A DNA stretch of 64,000 bases from Streptomyces sp. NBC_00285 (GTDB lineage Bacteria; Actinomycetota; Actinomycetes; Streptomycetales; Streptomycetaceae), in contig NZ_CP108055.1 of the NCBI RefSeq assembly GCF_036174265.1, positions 3,162,001 to 3,226,000 of the forward strand, read 5' to 3'. Below the pieces are notes generated by a model. That model did not search any database, had not been told where the DNA came from, and worked only from the letters and a program-made list of their open reading frames with translations. The translations under genes were made by a program, and so were the position numbers. Each line of letters begins with the position of its first letter. Position 1 is the stretch's first letter. Below, in pieces: positions 51,076 to 59,822 of the stretch.

Positions 51076-52494
51076 TCAGGCAGGAGCGAACCGCACCTTC
51101 GGCGCCGCCGGATCCGCCTGCGTGAGTCGCACCCGCAGCCGCTCCCCCAGTTGCAGCCCCGTCCCCTCCACCCGCCCGATCACCGCCGGCGTCTCCAACT
51201 GCACGGTTCCGACCGTCGGTCGGCGTTCGTCGACGTCCACCACGCAGCCGTCGAACACCTCGCCCACCCGGTCCTTCAGCAGGGCCGCCTCGACGATGTC
51301 GACGCACGCCCGCTCGGCCTTGTTCGCCCGCCGTGACCCCTCGGTCATCTCACCCGGCAGTGCGTCCAGCGCGGCCCGAACCCAGTCCGGCACCGTCTCC
51401 CCTGCCACCACTGCCAGGCAGATCTCCGAGGCATAGCGGTCGACCAGACGCCGAAGCGGGGCCGTGCAGTGGGCGTAGGGGGCGGCCACGGCCGCGTGGG
51501 TGGTGATGGCCGGGAGGACGCCGTCGCGGAAGACCGTGTAGCCGGCGCCGCGCAGCAACGTCGTGCACTCCAGGAGGAAAGCCGCGTGGTGGGGGATCGC
51601 CGGGTCCAGGGACCGCACCAGTTCCGCGTACGACACATGGTGGGGCCAGTCGATGTGCAGGGCGTGGGCGGTCCGGCGGAGGCGGCCGACCGCGCCGTCC
51701 GGTGCGGCCGGGAGCGTGCGGAGCACTCCCGTGCCGTGAGTGAGCATCAGGTCCGCCGCCGCCATGCCCGTGAGCAGGGAGATCTGGGCGTTCCAGCCCT
51801 CGGCGGGCAGCGGGGCGCGGTAGGTCAGTGCGTACGTGCCGTCCCGCTCGACGATCTCCTGTTCGGGGACGTTCAGAGAGATGCCGCCGCGTTCGACCTC
51901 CAGCCTTTCCCGGAGCGCACCGATCTCCTTGAGCAGAAGGAGTGGTTCCTCTGCGGTGCCGGAGTCGATCGCCCTCTGCACGCCCTCGTAGGCGAGCTTG
52001 GCCCGGCTGCGGACCAGGGCCCGGCGCACGTCGGCCGCGGTGGTACGGCCTTCCTCGTCGAGGTCGATCGTCCACAGGGCGGCCGGGCGGACCTGGTCCG
52101 GGAGCAGGCTCGCGGCGCCCTCGCTGAGCAGGGGCGGGTGCAGGGGGACCTTCTCGTCGGGGAAGTAGAGAGTGGCGACCCGTCGATGCGTCTCCGCGTC
52201 GAGAAAGCCGCCCGGTACGACGAAGGCGGCGACGTCGGCGATGGCGTACCGGACGCGGTAGCCGGTGCCCTGCCGGGACAGGTGCATGGCCTGGTCGAGG
52301 TCGGTGGACGTGGGCGGGTCGATGGTGAGGAGGGGGAGGTCGGTGGCGTCGTCGTAGGCCTGCAGCGGAGGCGTCCGTTTCGCCTCTTCCGTCACGTCGG
52401 GCGGGAAGTCCGACGGCACGCCGAGTTCGGTGCGCAGGGCGTCGAAGGCGGCCTCCAGCGGGACGTCGGTCACGCGTATGCGGCGGCGGGGCAT
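51076..52494 (-). CDS. RNB-domain ribonuclease (RNase II/R family)
   Basis: 472 residues. The catalytic RNB domain contains LLTIDPPTSTDLDQAMHLSRQG, with the cluster of Asp residues that bind Mg2+, followed by VRYAIADVAAFV, LYFPDEKVPLHPPLLSEGAASLLPDQ, and later YAHCTAPLRRLVDRYASEICLAV. It is a 3'-5' exoribonuclease. It is shorter than E. coli RNase II or R: the N-terminal cold-shock domains are absent and only a short C-terminal S1-like part remains, as in other actinobacterial homologues. It is divergent from yaaA. Confidence 0.92.
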   Translation of the reverse strand: MPRRRIRVTDVPLEAAFDALRTELGVPSDFPPDVTEEAKRTPPLQAYDDATDLPLLTIDPPTSTDLDQAMHLSRQGTGYRVRYAIADVAAFVVPGGFLDAETHRRVATLYFPDEKVPLHPPLLSEGAASLLPDQVRPAALWTIDLDEEGRTTAADVRRALVRSRAKLAYEGVQRAIDSGTAEEPLLLLKEIGALRERLEVERGGISLNVPEQEIVERDGTYALTYRAPLPAEGWNAQISLLTGMAAADLMLTHGTGVLRTLPAAPDGAVGRLRRTAHALHIDWPHHVSYAELVRSLDPAIPHHAAFLLECTTLLRGAGYTVFRDGVLPAITTHAAVAAPYAHCTAPLRRLVDRYASEICLAVVAGETVPDWVRAALDALPGEMTEGSRRANKAERACVDIVEAALLKDRVGEVFDGCVVDVDERRPTVGTVQLETPAVIGRVEGTGLQLGERLRVRLTQADPAAPKVRFAPA

Positions 52495-52569
52495 ACAGCG
52501 AGCGTAGGGCCGGGCGCACCGACGGGCACGCCGTACGCTGTGGCGGAGTTCAACAGAAGGAGATCTTCC

Positions 52570-53352
52570 GTGCTGGTCCTGCTGCCTCCCTCCGAAGGCA
52601 AGGCGTCCTCCGGTCGTGGCGCCCCGCTGAAGCTGGAGTCGCTCTCGCTGCCGGAGCTCAACGAGAGCCGGGAGTCGGTCCTCGACGCGCTGTTGGAGCT
52701 GTGTGCCGGGGACGAGGAGAAGGCGCGCGAGGTGCTGGGGCTGAGCGAGGGGCTGCGGGGCGAGGTCGCGAAGAACGTCGAGCTCAGGACCGCGGGAGCA
52801 CGGCCCGCCGGGGAGATCTACACGGGTGTGCTCTACGACGCTCTCGACCTGGCCTCCCTCGACGCGGCCGCGAAGCGGCGGGCCGGGCGTTCACTGCTGG
52901 TGTTCTCGGGGTTGTGGGGTGCGGTACGGGTGACCGACAGGATTCCCTCCTACCGCTGCTCGATGGGGGTGAAGCTGCCGGGGCTCGAGGCGCTGGGCAC
53001 GCACTGGCGTACTCCGATGGCCGGCGTTGTCGCCGAAGCCGCCGGGAACGGACTCGTGCTCGATCTGCGGTCCTCCGCCTACGCCGTCGCGTGGAAGCCG
53101 AAGGGCGAGGTCGCGGGGCGGACGGCGACCGTGCGGGTCCTGCACGCGCCTACCCGGAAGGTCGTCAGCCACTTCAACAAGGCGACGAAGGGGCGGATGG
53201 TCCGGAGTCTGCTGTCGGCCGGGATGTCGCCGAAGGGGCCCGCCGAGCTGGTGGAGGCGCTGCGGGAGCTCGGGTACGTCGTGGAGGCGCAGACACCCGC
53301 GAAGGCCGGGCAGGCGTGGGCCCTGGATGTGCTGGTGGACGAGATCCACTGA
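52570..53352 (+). CDS. yaaA: YaaA (DUF328) peroxide-stress protein
   Basis: 260 residues, typical of the YaaA family. It opens VLVLLPPSEGKASSGRG and contains GEIYTGVLYDALDLASLD, VFSGLWGAVRVTDRIPSYRCSMG and HFNKATKGRMVRSLLSAG. E. coli YaaA limits free iron and DNA damage during peroxide stress and binds DNA. GTG 52570 follows AGAAGGAG at good spacing and places the protein start at the conserved first strand. Confidence 0.92.
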   Translation: MLVLLPPSEGKASSGRGAPLKLESLSLPELNESRESVLDALLELCAGDEEKAREVLGLSEGLRGEVAKNVELRTAGARPAGEIYTGVLYDALDLASLDAAAKRRAGRSLLVFSGLWGAVRVTDRIPSYRCSMGVKLPGLEALGTHWRTPMAGVVAEAAGNGLVLDLRSSAYAVAWKPKGEVAGRTATVRVLHAPTRKVVSHFNKATKGRMVRSLLSAGMSPKGPAELVEALRELGYVVEAQTPAKAGQAWALDVLVDEIH

Positions 53353-53428
53353 GGCTCACCCAAAGGGTTCCATTGCAGAGCGCGCAACGGTCTTTGCGCA
53401 CCTCGCATCGCTTCGGCAGGATGACGCC

Positions 53429-54130
53429 ATGGCCTCCTCCGCGCATGCCTCGCTGCTCGACATCGCGCCCGTCGTCCCCGTCGTCGTCCTGATAGACGCG
53501 GCCGACGCCGTGCCGCTCGCCCGGGCACTGGTCTCCGGGGGGCTGCCCGCGATCGAGGTGACGCTGCGCACGCCGGCCGCGCTCGACGCCGTCCGGGCGA
53601 TCGCCGACGAGGTGCCGGACGCGGTGGTCGGGGCCGGGACGGTCCTCACGCCGGACCAGGTGGGCGACTGCGTGGCCGCCGGGGCGCGTTTCCTGGTCAG
53701 CCCGGGGTGGACGGACGTACTGCTGGCGGCGCTGCGGGAGTCGGGGCTGCCGTTCCTGCCCGGAGTGTCGACCACGTCGGAGGTCGTGGCGCTGCTGGAG
53801 CGGGGCGTGACGGAGATGAAGTTCTTCCCGGCGGAGGCTGCGGGCGGTACGGCGTATCTGACGTCGCTCGCCGGGCCGTTGCCGCAGGCGCGGTTCTGCC
53901 CGACCGGGGGGATCGGGCCCGGCAACGCGCCGGAGTATCTGTCCCTGCCCAACGTCGGCTGCGTGGGCGGGACTTGGATGCTGCCCGCGGACGCCGTCGC
54001 CTCGCGGGACTGGGGGCGGGTGGAAGCGCTGGCCCGAGAGGCCGCCGGGCTGAGGACGGGTGGAGGCGCTGGCCCACGGCGCCGCGAGCTGAGGGCGAGT
54101 AAAGGCACTGCCCGCGAGGCCACCGGCTGA
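53429..54130 (+). CDS. eda: KDPG/KHG aldolase with a duplicated tail
   Basis: 233 residues. Class I aldolase of the Entner-Doudoroff pathway: GLPAIEVTLRTPAALDAVRAI with the catalytic Glu, GAGTVLTPDQV, FLVSPGWTDVLL, and the Schiff-base Lys in TEMKFFPAEAAGG; CPTGGI binds phosphate. The fold should end near LAREAAGLR; the last ~25 residues (TGGGAGPRRRELRASKGTAREATG) are translated from the first copies of a degenerate tandem repeat (54018-54249) and are probably a recent extension. ATG 53429 with AGGA upstream. Confidence 0.9.
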   Translation: MASSAHASLLDIAPVVPVVVLIDAADAVPLARALVSGGLPAIEVTLRTPAALDAVRAIADEVPDAVVGAGTVLTPDQVGDCVAAGARFLVSPGWTDVLLAALRESGLPFLPGVSTTSEVVALLERGVTEMKFFPAEAAGGTAYLTSLAGPLPQARFCPTGGIGPGNAPEYLSLPNVGCVGGTWMLPADAVASRDWGRVEALAREAAGLRTGGGAGPRRRELRASKGTAREATG

Positions 54131-54249
54131 GGACGAGCAGAACTACAGGCCGCGACGCCGGGCTGAGGACGGACACAGGCGCAGGCCCATCAGAACACCG
54201 GGCTGAGGCGGGTGGCGGCGCTGGCCCCGGAGGCCGCCGGGCTGAGGAC
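54018..54249. repeat. six degenerate tandem copies of the eda 3' end
   Basis: Units of 36-41 bases, each ending in CTGAGG or a near match (starts at about 54018, 54058, 54097, 54135, 54171 and 54209). The first and last are most alike (both encode or resemble the ALAxEAAGLR segment); the middle ones have drifted. The first three lie within or overlap the eda reading frame. Confidence 0.7.
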
Positions 54250-54250
54250 G

Positions 54251-55525
54251 CTACGGGCGCAGGTGTGAGGTGTCGTTGAGGAGTCGCACGCTCGCGTTGC
54301 CGTCGGCGTAGTGGGCCACCACGGACAGGGAGGCCGCCGAGAGTTCCATGCGGAACAGGGACTCGGGCGGGGCGCCCAGCGCGAGGCGTACGAACGTCTT
54401 GATCGGGGTGACGTGCGTGACGAGCAGGACCGTGCGGCCCGCGTACGCCGCCACGAGTTTGTCCCTGGTCGCCGCGATCCGGGTCGCCGTGGCCGTGAAG
54501 CTCTCGCCGCCGCCGGTCGGTTCGGCCTCCGGGTCGGCCAGCCAGGCGTTCAGGTCGTCCGGGTAGAGCTCGCGCACCTCGCCGAAGGTCAGGCCCTCCC
54601 AGGCGCCGAAGTCGGTCTCGATCAGCCCGTCCTCGACGGTGACGTCCAGGCCGAGCCGGTCGGCCACGGCAGCGGCGGTCTCCCGGGTACGGGTCAGCGG
54701 CGAGGCGAGGATGTACTCGATCGTGCCCCGCCGGGCCATGGCTTCCGCCGCCCTCTGCGCCTGCTCCCTGCCGACGTCCGAGAGAGCGGGATCGGTACCG
54801 CCGCTTCCCGAGAACCGCTTCTGCGGGGTCAGCGGGGTCTCACCGTGCCGCAGGAGCACGAACGTGGCGGGCGCGCCCATGTCGGCCGGGGCCCAGCCCG
54901 GGCTCGCCACATTGCGAGCCGCCCGCACATCGGCCGTCGACCTGGCGCCGGCCGCTCCACCGCCGGGGGACTTCGCCGGCCCCGCCGCAGAGGAACCCGC
55001 CGCCGCGGAGAAAGTCGTTGCGGAGGAAGTCACGGTCACAGCGGAACTCGTTACGGAGAAACTCGCCCTCACAGACGAACTCGCCCCCACAACCGCCCCC
55101 CGCCGCACCGAGCTGGCGGACGCCCCGGAGTCCATCGCCTCGTTGGCCAGCCGGTCCGCGTGCTTGTTCTGCTCGCGCGGGATCCACTCGTACGTGACCT
55201 GCCCGGGTGGGTAGATCCGCCCCGCCTCCATGGCCAGCGGCTTCATGTCCGGGTGCTTGATCTTCCAGCGCCCCGACATCTGCTCCACGACCAGCTTGGA
55301 GTCCATGCGGACGTGCACGGAGGCGGTCGGGTCGAGGTCGTGCGCGGCGCGCAGCCCCGCCAGCAGTCCCCGGTACTCGGCGACGTTGTTGGTGACGACG
55401 CCGAGGTACTCGTACGTCTCGACCAGGGTCTCCCCCGTCACCGCGTCCAGCACCACGGAGCCGTACCCGGCGGGCCCGGGGTTGCCCCGCGAGCCGCCGT
55501 CGGCCTCAACGATGAACTCCCGCAC
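54251..55525 (-). CDS. bifunctional RNase HI / histidine (alpha-ribazole-type) phosphatase
   Basis: 424 residues. The N-terminal RNase HI (about 1-135) has FIVEADGGSRGNPGPAGYGSVV, NNVAEYRGLLAGL, MDSKLVVEQMSGRWKIKH and NKHADRLANEAM, giving the DEDD active site. The C-terminal phosphoglycerate-mutase-fold phosphatase (about 220-424) has VLLRHGETPLTPQKRFSG, ASPLTRTRETA and LVTHVTPIKTF, with the two His and Arg residues intact. The fusion matches actinobacterial RNase H/CobC proteins (Rv2228c type). The ~85-residue linker is a Ser/Ala/Val/Thr-rich low-complexity stretch with internal near-repeats, longer than such linkers need to be. Confidence 0.92.
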   Translation of the reverse strand: MREFIVEADGGSRGNPGPAGYGSVVLDAVTGETLVETYEYLGVVTNNVAEYRGLLAGLRAAHDLDPTASVHVRMDSKLVVEQMSGRWKIKHPDMKPLAMEAGRIYPPGQVTYEWIPREQNKHADRLANEAMDSGASASSVRRGAVVGASSSVRASFSVTSSAVTVTSSATTFSAAAGSSAAGPAKSPGGGAAGARSTADVRAARNVASPGWAPADMGAPATFVLLRHGETPLTPQKRFSGSGGTDPALSDVGREQAQRAAEAMARRGTIEYILASPLTRTRETAAAVADRLGLDVTVEDGLIETDFGAWEGLTFGEVRELYPDDLNAWLADPEAEPTGGGESFTATATRIAATRDKLVAAYAGRTVLLVTHVTPIKTFVRLALGAPPESLFRMELSAASLSVVAHYADGNASVRLLNDTSHLRP

Positions 55526-55537
55526 GTCTGAAGCTCC

Positions 55538-56281
55538 TTACAGACCGGACTCGGACGTGCGCACCAGGATGCGACGGCAGTTCTCGCAGCGCACCACGGT
55601 GTCGGGTGCGGCGGCGCGGATCTCGTTGAAGTCGGTGATCGCGAGCTCCTGGCGGCAGCCCTGGCAGGTGCGCTGGGACAGCTTGGCCGCGCCGATGCCG
55701 CCCTGCTGCTCACGGAGCTTGTCGTAGAGCTTGAGGAGGTCGGCGGGGACGGTGCCCGCGACGACCGAGCGCTCCTTGGTCGCCGTGGCGGCGTCGCCGT
55801 CCAGCGATGCGAGCGCCGTGTCCCGGCGGGACGTCGCGTCGTCGATCTTCGTCTGGATGGAGGAGACGCGCTCGGTGAGCTCGGCGATCCGCTCCTGCGC
55901 GGACTCGCGGCGCTCCATGACGTCCAGGACGACGTCCTCAAGGTCACCCTGGCGCTTGGCGAGGGAGACGATCTCGCGCTGGAGGTTCTCCAGGTCCTTG
56001 GGCGAGGTCACGGCACCGGAGTCCAGTCGCTGCTGGTCGCGGGTGGCGCGCTGGCGGACCTGGTCGACGTCCTGCTCCGCCTTGGTCTGCTCGCGGGCGG
56101 TGTCGCTCTCCTCGGTCTGCGCGGCGACGAGCAGGTCGCGCAGTTGGGTGGCGTCCTTGGTGAGCGCCTCGATCTCGGCATGCTCGGGGAGCGACCTGCG
56201 CTTGTGCGCGAGCTGCTGGAGGCGGACGTCGAGGGCCTGGACGTCGAGGAGGCGGATCTGGTCGGCGGGCGCGGCGTTCAG
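55538..56281 (-). CDS. C4-type zinc-ribbon coiled-coil protein
   Basis: About 247 residues. A long coiled coil (about 10-180, with LRDLLVAAQTEES, RQGDLEDVVLDVMERRESAQERIAEL) is followed by a zinc ribbon with CxxC pairs TCQGCRQEL and RCENCRRIL. It is conserved in actinobacteria between Nif3 and the RNase H fusion; the role is unknown. No ATG, GTG or TTG lies near the conserved N-terminus NAAPADQIRLLDVQALD. The likely start is CTG at 56281, with GGAG 8 bases upstream and a CTGA overlap with the Nif3 stop. Confidence 0.85.
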   Translation of the reverse strand: MNAAPADQIRLLDVQALDVRLQQLAHKRRSLPEHAEIEALTKDATQLRDLLVAAQTEESDTAREQTKAEQDVDQVRQRATRDQQRLDSGAVTSPKDLENLQREIVSLAKRQGDLEDVVLDVMERRESAQERIAELTERVSSIQTKIDDATSRRDTALASLDGDAATATKERSVVAGTVPADLLKLYDKLREQQGGIGAAKLSQRTCQGCRQELAITDFNEIRAAAPDTVVRCENCRRILVRTSESGL

Positions 56282-57117
56282 TTGGGGGCTCCAGGTGAAG
56301 GGGAGTGACTGGTCCAGGGGTCGGTGACCGTCTTGGAGACGTGCACGCGCAGGTCCCAGCCGTGGCGGTCGGAGATCTCGTCGAGCTGGGCGGCGGCCAG
56401 CTCGCACCAGGGCCACTCGGTGGCCCAGTGCGCGGCGTCGAGCAGCACGAGGGGGCCTTGGGCGACCGCTTCGGAGACCGGGTGGTGGCGCAGGTCCGCG
56501 GTGAGGAAGGCATCGACGCCGGCCGCGCGGACCTGGTCGAAGAGGCTGTCGCCGGAACCGCCGCTGACGGCGATCGTCCGTACGACCGCCTCGGGGTCAC
56601 CGGCGACGCGGATGCCCTGCGCGGTGGCGGGCAGGCGCTCGGCGGCTCTCGCGGCGAACTCGCGCACGGTCATCGGGGAGTCCAGCTCGCACACGCGCCC
56701 CAGGCCCCGGCGCCCGGACGGATCCGTCGGGTCCGGCACCAGGGGCCGTACGACACGGACGTCGAGGGCGCCGGCGAGCGCGTCGGAGACGCCCGGGTCG
56801 GCGGTGTCCGCGTTGGTGTGGGCCACGTGCAGGGCGATGTCATTCTTGATCAACGTGTGCACGACACGGCCCTTGAAGTGCGAGGCCGCCACGGTCGTCG
56901 TACCGCGCAGGTAGAGGGGGTGGTGGGTGACCAGCAGGTCCGCGTCGAGCTTCACCGCTTCGTCGACGATCTCCTGGACCGGGTCGACGGCGAACAGGAT
57001 TCGCGTGACCTCCTGGTCGGGATCGCCCACGACGGTGCCGACCGCGTCCCAGGACTCGGCCCGCTCGGCGGGCCACAGGTCCTCCAGCGCGGCGATGACT
57101 TCAGACAGACGGGGCAC
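56278..57117 (-). CDS. Nif3-like dinuclear-metal-centre protein (GTP cyclohydrolase 1 type 2 family)
   Basis: 279 residues. Metal-binding segments are DLLVTHHPLYLRGTT and HVAHTNADTADPGVSDALAG, later DLRHHPVSEAVAQG and LDAAHWATEWP. Nif3 proteins form toroidal hexamers with two metal ions; some are linked to GTP cyclohydrolase or nucleotidyl chemistry but most have no settled function. The stop overlaps the start region of the zinc-ribbon gene, consistent with a conserved operon. A short gap and divergent promoter separate it from the plus-strand gene at 57315. Confidence 0.92.
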   Translation of the reverse strand: MPRLSEVIAALEDLWPAERAESWDAVGTVVGDPDQEVTRILFAVDPVQEIVDEAVKLDADLLVTHHPLYLRGTTTVAASHFKGRVVHTLIKNDIALHVAHTNADTADPGVSDALAGALDVRVVRPLVPDPTDPSGRRGLGRVCELDSPMTVREFAARAAERLPATAQGIRVAGDPEAVVRTIAVSGGSGDSLFDQVRAAGVDAFLTADLRHHPVSEAVAQGPLVLLDAAHWATEWPWCELAAAQLDEISDRHGWDLRVHVSKTVTDPWTSHSPSPGAPN

Positions 57118-57314
57118 GGGGAAAGGCTACCTGCCTGTTCTTCCCGGTAGAACCTGTGCCGTCGGTCTCCGGGAACCCGGGCCCCGGCGAGCACAGTCGT
57201 CCCGGTTTCCTCAGGCGAATCGTTCCTGGGCCATCCCTTTGTGTGAAGCGAAAGCTTGCCGGTCCCACGTCTGTGCGTGCGAAAACTACGTTCGTGGCCG
57301 GAGGTGACCAGACG

Positions 57315-58544
57315 ATGACGGCCTGTGCCATCGAGCCCGCGGCGGCGGACGAGGACGGGGACGACGGGGAGAGCCCGCGGACGGATTGCGTGATCACCGT
57401 CGACGGCTCCTACGCGGCCCGCCTCGCCCGCGACGGCGACTCCTTGTTCCCGGAGCGCTGGACCCTGGACGGCCCCGAGCCGTACGCGGTGCCGCTGCCC
57501 GGCAACCAGCCCGAGGAGCCCGGTACCGAAGTGCACCCGATGAGCGACGGACGGGTGCTGATCAGGCGGTTCGCGGACGGGCGGCACAACTTCTCGCTGC
57601 TGTACCCGACCGGCCCCACCACCGGCGAGCTGCCGCTGGGCGCGGTCGAGTGCCCGGACCAAGGGACGGTCCTACGGCTGCTGCCGCCGGCGCCGGGCGG
57701 CGAGAAGGCGTACGCCCTCGCCGTGGGCCGGCGCTCCAGTGCCGTGTGGCTGGTGACGGGCGGTGCCTTCGGGCCCGAGCACCTCGCGGAGATCCCGGGG
57801 CGCTGCTCGGGCGGGGTGTGGCTGGACGCGGCCGGGCGGATGCTCGTGCTCGACCGTGAGGTGGGCGGCCGCACCAAGTCCGTCGTGGTCGATCTGGAGC
57901 GGGGCGGTGAGGTGTCGCCGCTGCTGCAGATCGCCGACGGCAGTAACGACCGGCTGCTGCTGGCCGACCCGGACAGCGGGCTGCTGCTGATCTCCTCGGA
58001 CGCGCCCTCGCCGGGGCGTGAGCGGCTGGGCTGGGGGGTGCTGGGCAGCACGCTGCCGGTGCGTTTCCCGGAGTGCCTGCGGGTGCCGGACTGCACGGTG
58101 ACGCCGTTCGCGATCCAGCCGGGGCAGGTCCTGATGCCGGAGAGCTGCGGGGTGGCGCTGCGGGTCGACGGCCCAATGGGCAGCTGGGTGGGTGTGTGGC
58201 GGCCCGCGGCCCGGCAGGTCGAGCATCTCCCGGCACCCGAGGGGTGGTTGGCGGGCGCGGGACTGTGGACCGAGGACGGGGAGCTGCTGCTGCCGTACGC
58301 CACGGCGGACGCGCCGTGCGGGGTGGCGCGGTGGGCGGCGGCATCGAGGAGCGGGGCCCTCAGCGGGGAAGCGGGGGGCCCGGGGGAAACGGGGGCGGGG
58401 GACGCGGGCTCGGAGGATCCGGACGGGGACGGTGGCAGCGGCGGCGTGGGCGCCCGGTCGCCGGAACCGGGTCCTCCGGAGCCTGTCGTGGCCCGTCCGG
58501 TGCCTTTGCAGCAAGCCCCGTTGGGCAATCTTGTAACGAAGTAG
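57315..58544 (+). CDS. hypothetical actinobacterial protein, beta-propeller-like
   Basis: 409 residues. I recognise no named family. The sequence is beta-rich with repeated short strands (VWLVTGGAFG, GGVWLDAAGRMLVLDREVGG, RLLLADPDSGLLLISSDAPSPG), suggesting a beta-propeller. There is no signal peptide or membrane segment. The last ~70 residues are Gly/Glu/Pro-rich and disordered. GGAGG lies about 10 bases before ATG 57315. It is flanked by conserved chromosomal genes and is likely a Streptomyces core protein. Confidence 0.65.
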   Translation: MTACAIEPAAADEDGDDGESPRTDCVITVDGSYAARLARDGDSLFPERWTLDGPEPYAVPLPGNQPEEPGTEVHPMSDGRVLIRRFADGRHNFSLLYPTGPTTGELPLGAVECPDQGTVLRLLPPAPGGEKAYALAVGRRSSAVWLVTGGAFGPEHLAEIPGRCSGGVWLDAAGRMLVLDREVGGRTKSVVVDLERGGEVSPLLQIADGSNDRLLLADPDSGLLLISSDAPSPGRERLGWGVLGSTLPVRFPECLRVPDCTVTPFAIQPGQVLMPESCGVALRVDGPMGSWVGVWRPAARQVEHLPAPEGWLAGAGLWTEDGELLLPYATADAPCGVARWAAASRSGALSGEAGGPGETGAGDAGSEDPDGDGGSGGVGARSPEPGPPEPVVARPVPLQQAPLGNLVTK

Positions 58545-58641
58545 TGCCGGTTGGTCCGGCCGTCTGGATTCGCTCCGTGGTCCGCTGGTTAAAATCGCCC
58601 CGCTGTAAGAAAGATCATGTTGACGGGGTGAATTACTTCCG

Positions 58642-58794
58642 ATGAGCGACGCCAGCACGAACCATTCGACTGCCGACGTCCAGGAGCCCACCGGCCACGG
58701 TAAGCACCGGGGTCCGGTCTCGGTCCAGGACAGCGAGTCGGCCCCACGTGGCCGTCACCGCAAGTCGGTCGAGCAGACCGAGATCGCGGCCTGA
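58642..58794 (+). CDS. small conserved hydrophilic protein (50 aa)
   Basis: ATG 58642 to stop 58794. The 50 residues are highly polar and presumably disordered: MSDASTNHSTADVQE, then GHGKHRGPVSVQDSES, RGRHRKSVEQTEIAA. It has good Streptomyces codon usage, a G-rich region upstream and a terminator right after. Too short for standard gene finding; no function known. Confidence 0.55.
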   Translation: MSDASTNHSTADVQEPTGHGKHRGPVSVQDSESAPRGRHRKSVEQTEIAA

Positions 58795-58808
58795 CGGCGG
58801 ACGACACA

Positions 58809-58840
58809 CGGCCCTGCCTCTCGTACGAGGGGCGGGGCCG
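58809..58840. terminator. bidirectional terminator
   Basis: Ten-base arms (58809-58818 and 58831-58840, one G-T pair) around a 12-base loop, followed by TTT on the plus strand; it lies between the small protein gene and the convergent SDR gene. Confidence 0.65.
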
Positions 58841-58869
58841 TTTCGCGTCCGCCGCGCCGGAAGACCGGC

Positions 58870-59814
58870 CTACTCCCGTTTGAGTCCCAGCACTTCCGCC
58901 GCCGCGAACGTCTCCCCCGTCGGCCGCCGCGCATAGTGCGGGGTGAGCAGGGCGTCCAGCTCGTCGTAGGTGAACACGTCCTGCTTGCTGTCGAACTTGG
59001 CCTGCACCCGAGGCCGTTCGACGACCACCACCATCCCTCCGTGCACGACGAGCAACTGGCCGTTGACGCGCTCGGCGGCGGGCGAGGCCAAGTAGCCGAC
59101 GAGCGGGGCGACATGCTCGGGGGCGAGGGGGTCGAGTCCCGATTCCGGCTGCTCGAAACCGGCGAAGACGTCCTCGGTCATCCGGGTGCGGGCACGCGGG
59201 CAGATGGCGTTGGCGGTCACGCCGTACTTGGCGAGCGCGAGTGCCGTCGAGGTGGTGAGTCCGACGATTCCGCCCTTGGCAGCCGCGTAGTTGGGCTGTC
59301 CGGCGGACCCGGCGAGGAAGGCCTCCGAGGAGGTGTTCACGATACGGCCGTAGACCTGCCCGTTCGCCGCCTTGGACCGCTCACGCCAATGTGCGGCAGC
59401 GAACCGGGTCGTATTGAAGTGGCCCTTGAGATGGACCCGGATCACCGCGTCCCACTCGCCCTCGGTCATGGAGAAGACCATGCGGTCGCGCAGGATGCCC
59501 GCGTTGTTGACGAGGATGTCGAGCCTGCCGAACTCGGCGATCGCCGACTCGACCAGTTTTCCCGCCTGTTGGTGGTCGGCCACGTCTCCGGTGTGGGCGG
59601 TGGCCTGTCCGCCCGAGGCCCGGATCTCCTCGGCGACCTGCTCGGCGGGGCCCGCGGAGGCCTCACCGGAACCGTCACGGCCCGACTGTCCGTAGTCGTT
59701 GACGACCACGGCCGCGCCGAGCCGGGCCAGTTCCAGCGCCTCGGCCCGGCCCAGCCCCCGGCCGGCGCCGGTGACGATCGCTGTGAGTCCCTCAAGTGGC
59801 AGTGGCATCGCCAT
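58870..59814 (-). CDS. SDR-family 3-hydroxyacyl-CoA dehydrogenase-like enzyme
   Basis: 314 residues. Rossmann motif VTGAGRGLGRAEALELARLGAAVVVND, NNAGILRDRMVFSMTEGEWDAV, catalytic Ser and YAAAKGG (Tyr-x-x-x-Lys). This pattern matches the dehydrogenase part of peroxisomal-type multifunctional proteins used in beta-oxidation or steroid side-chain metabolism. It follows a zinc alcohol dehydrogenase and a MaoC hydratase, making a plausible acyl-CoA or steroid unit. ATG 59814 (GAGGG 5 bases upstream) is chosen; ATG 59808 is possible. Confidence 0.9.
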   Translation of the reverse strand: MAMPLPLEGLTAIVTGAGRGLGRAEALELARLGAAVVVNDYGQSGRDGSGEASAGPAEQVAEEIRASGGQATAHTGDVADHQQAGKLVESAIAEFGRLDILVNNAGILRDRMVFSMTEGEWDAVIRVHLKGHFNTTRFAAAHWRERSKAANGQVYGRIVNTSSEAFLAGSAGQPNYAAAKGGIVGLTTSTALALAKYGVTANAICPRARTRMTEDVFAGFEQPESGLDPLAPEHVAPLVGYLASPAAERVNGQLLVVHGGMVVVVERPRVQAKFDSKQDVFTYDELDALLTPHYARRPTGETFAAAEVLGLKRE

Positions 59815-59822
59815 CGCGGCCC

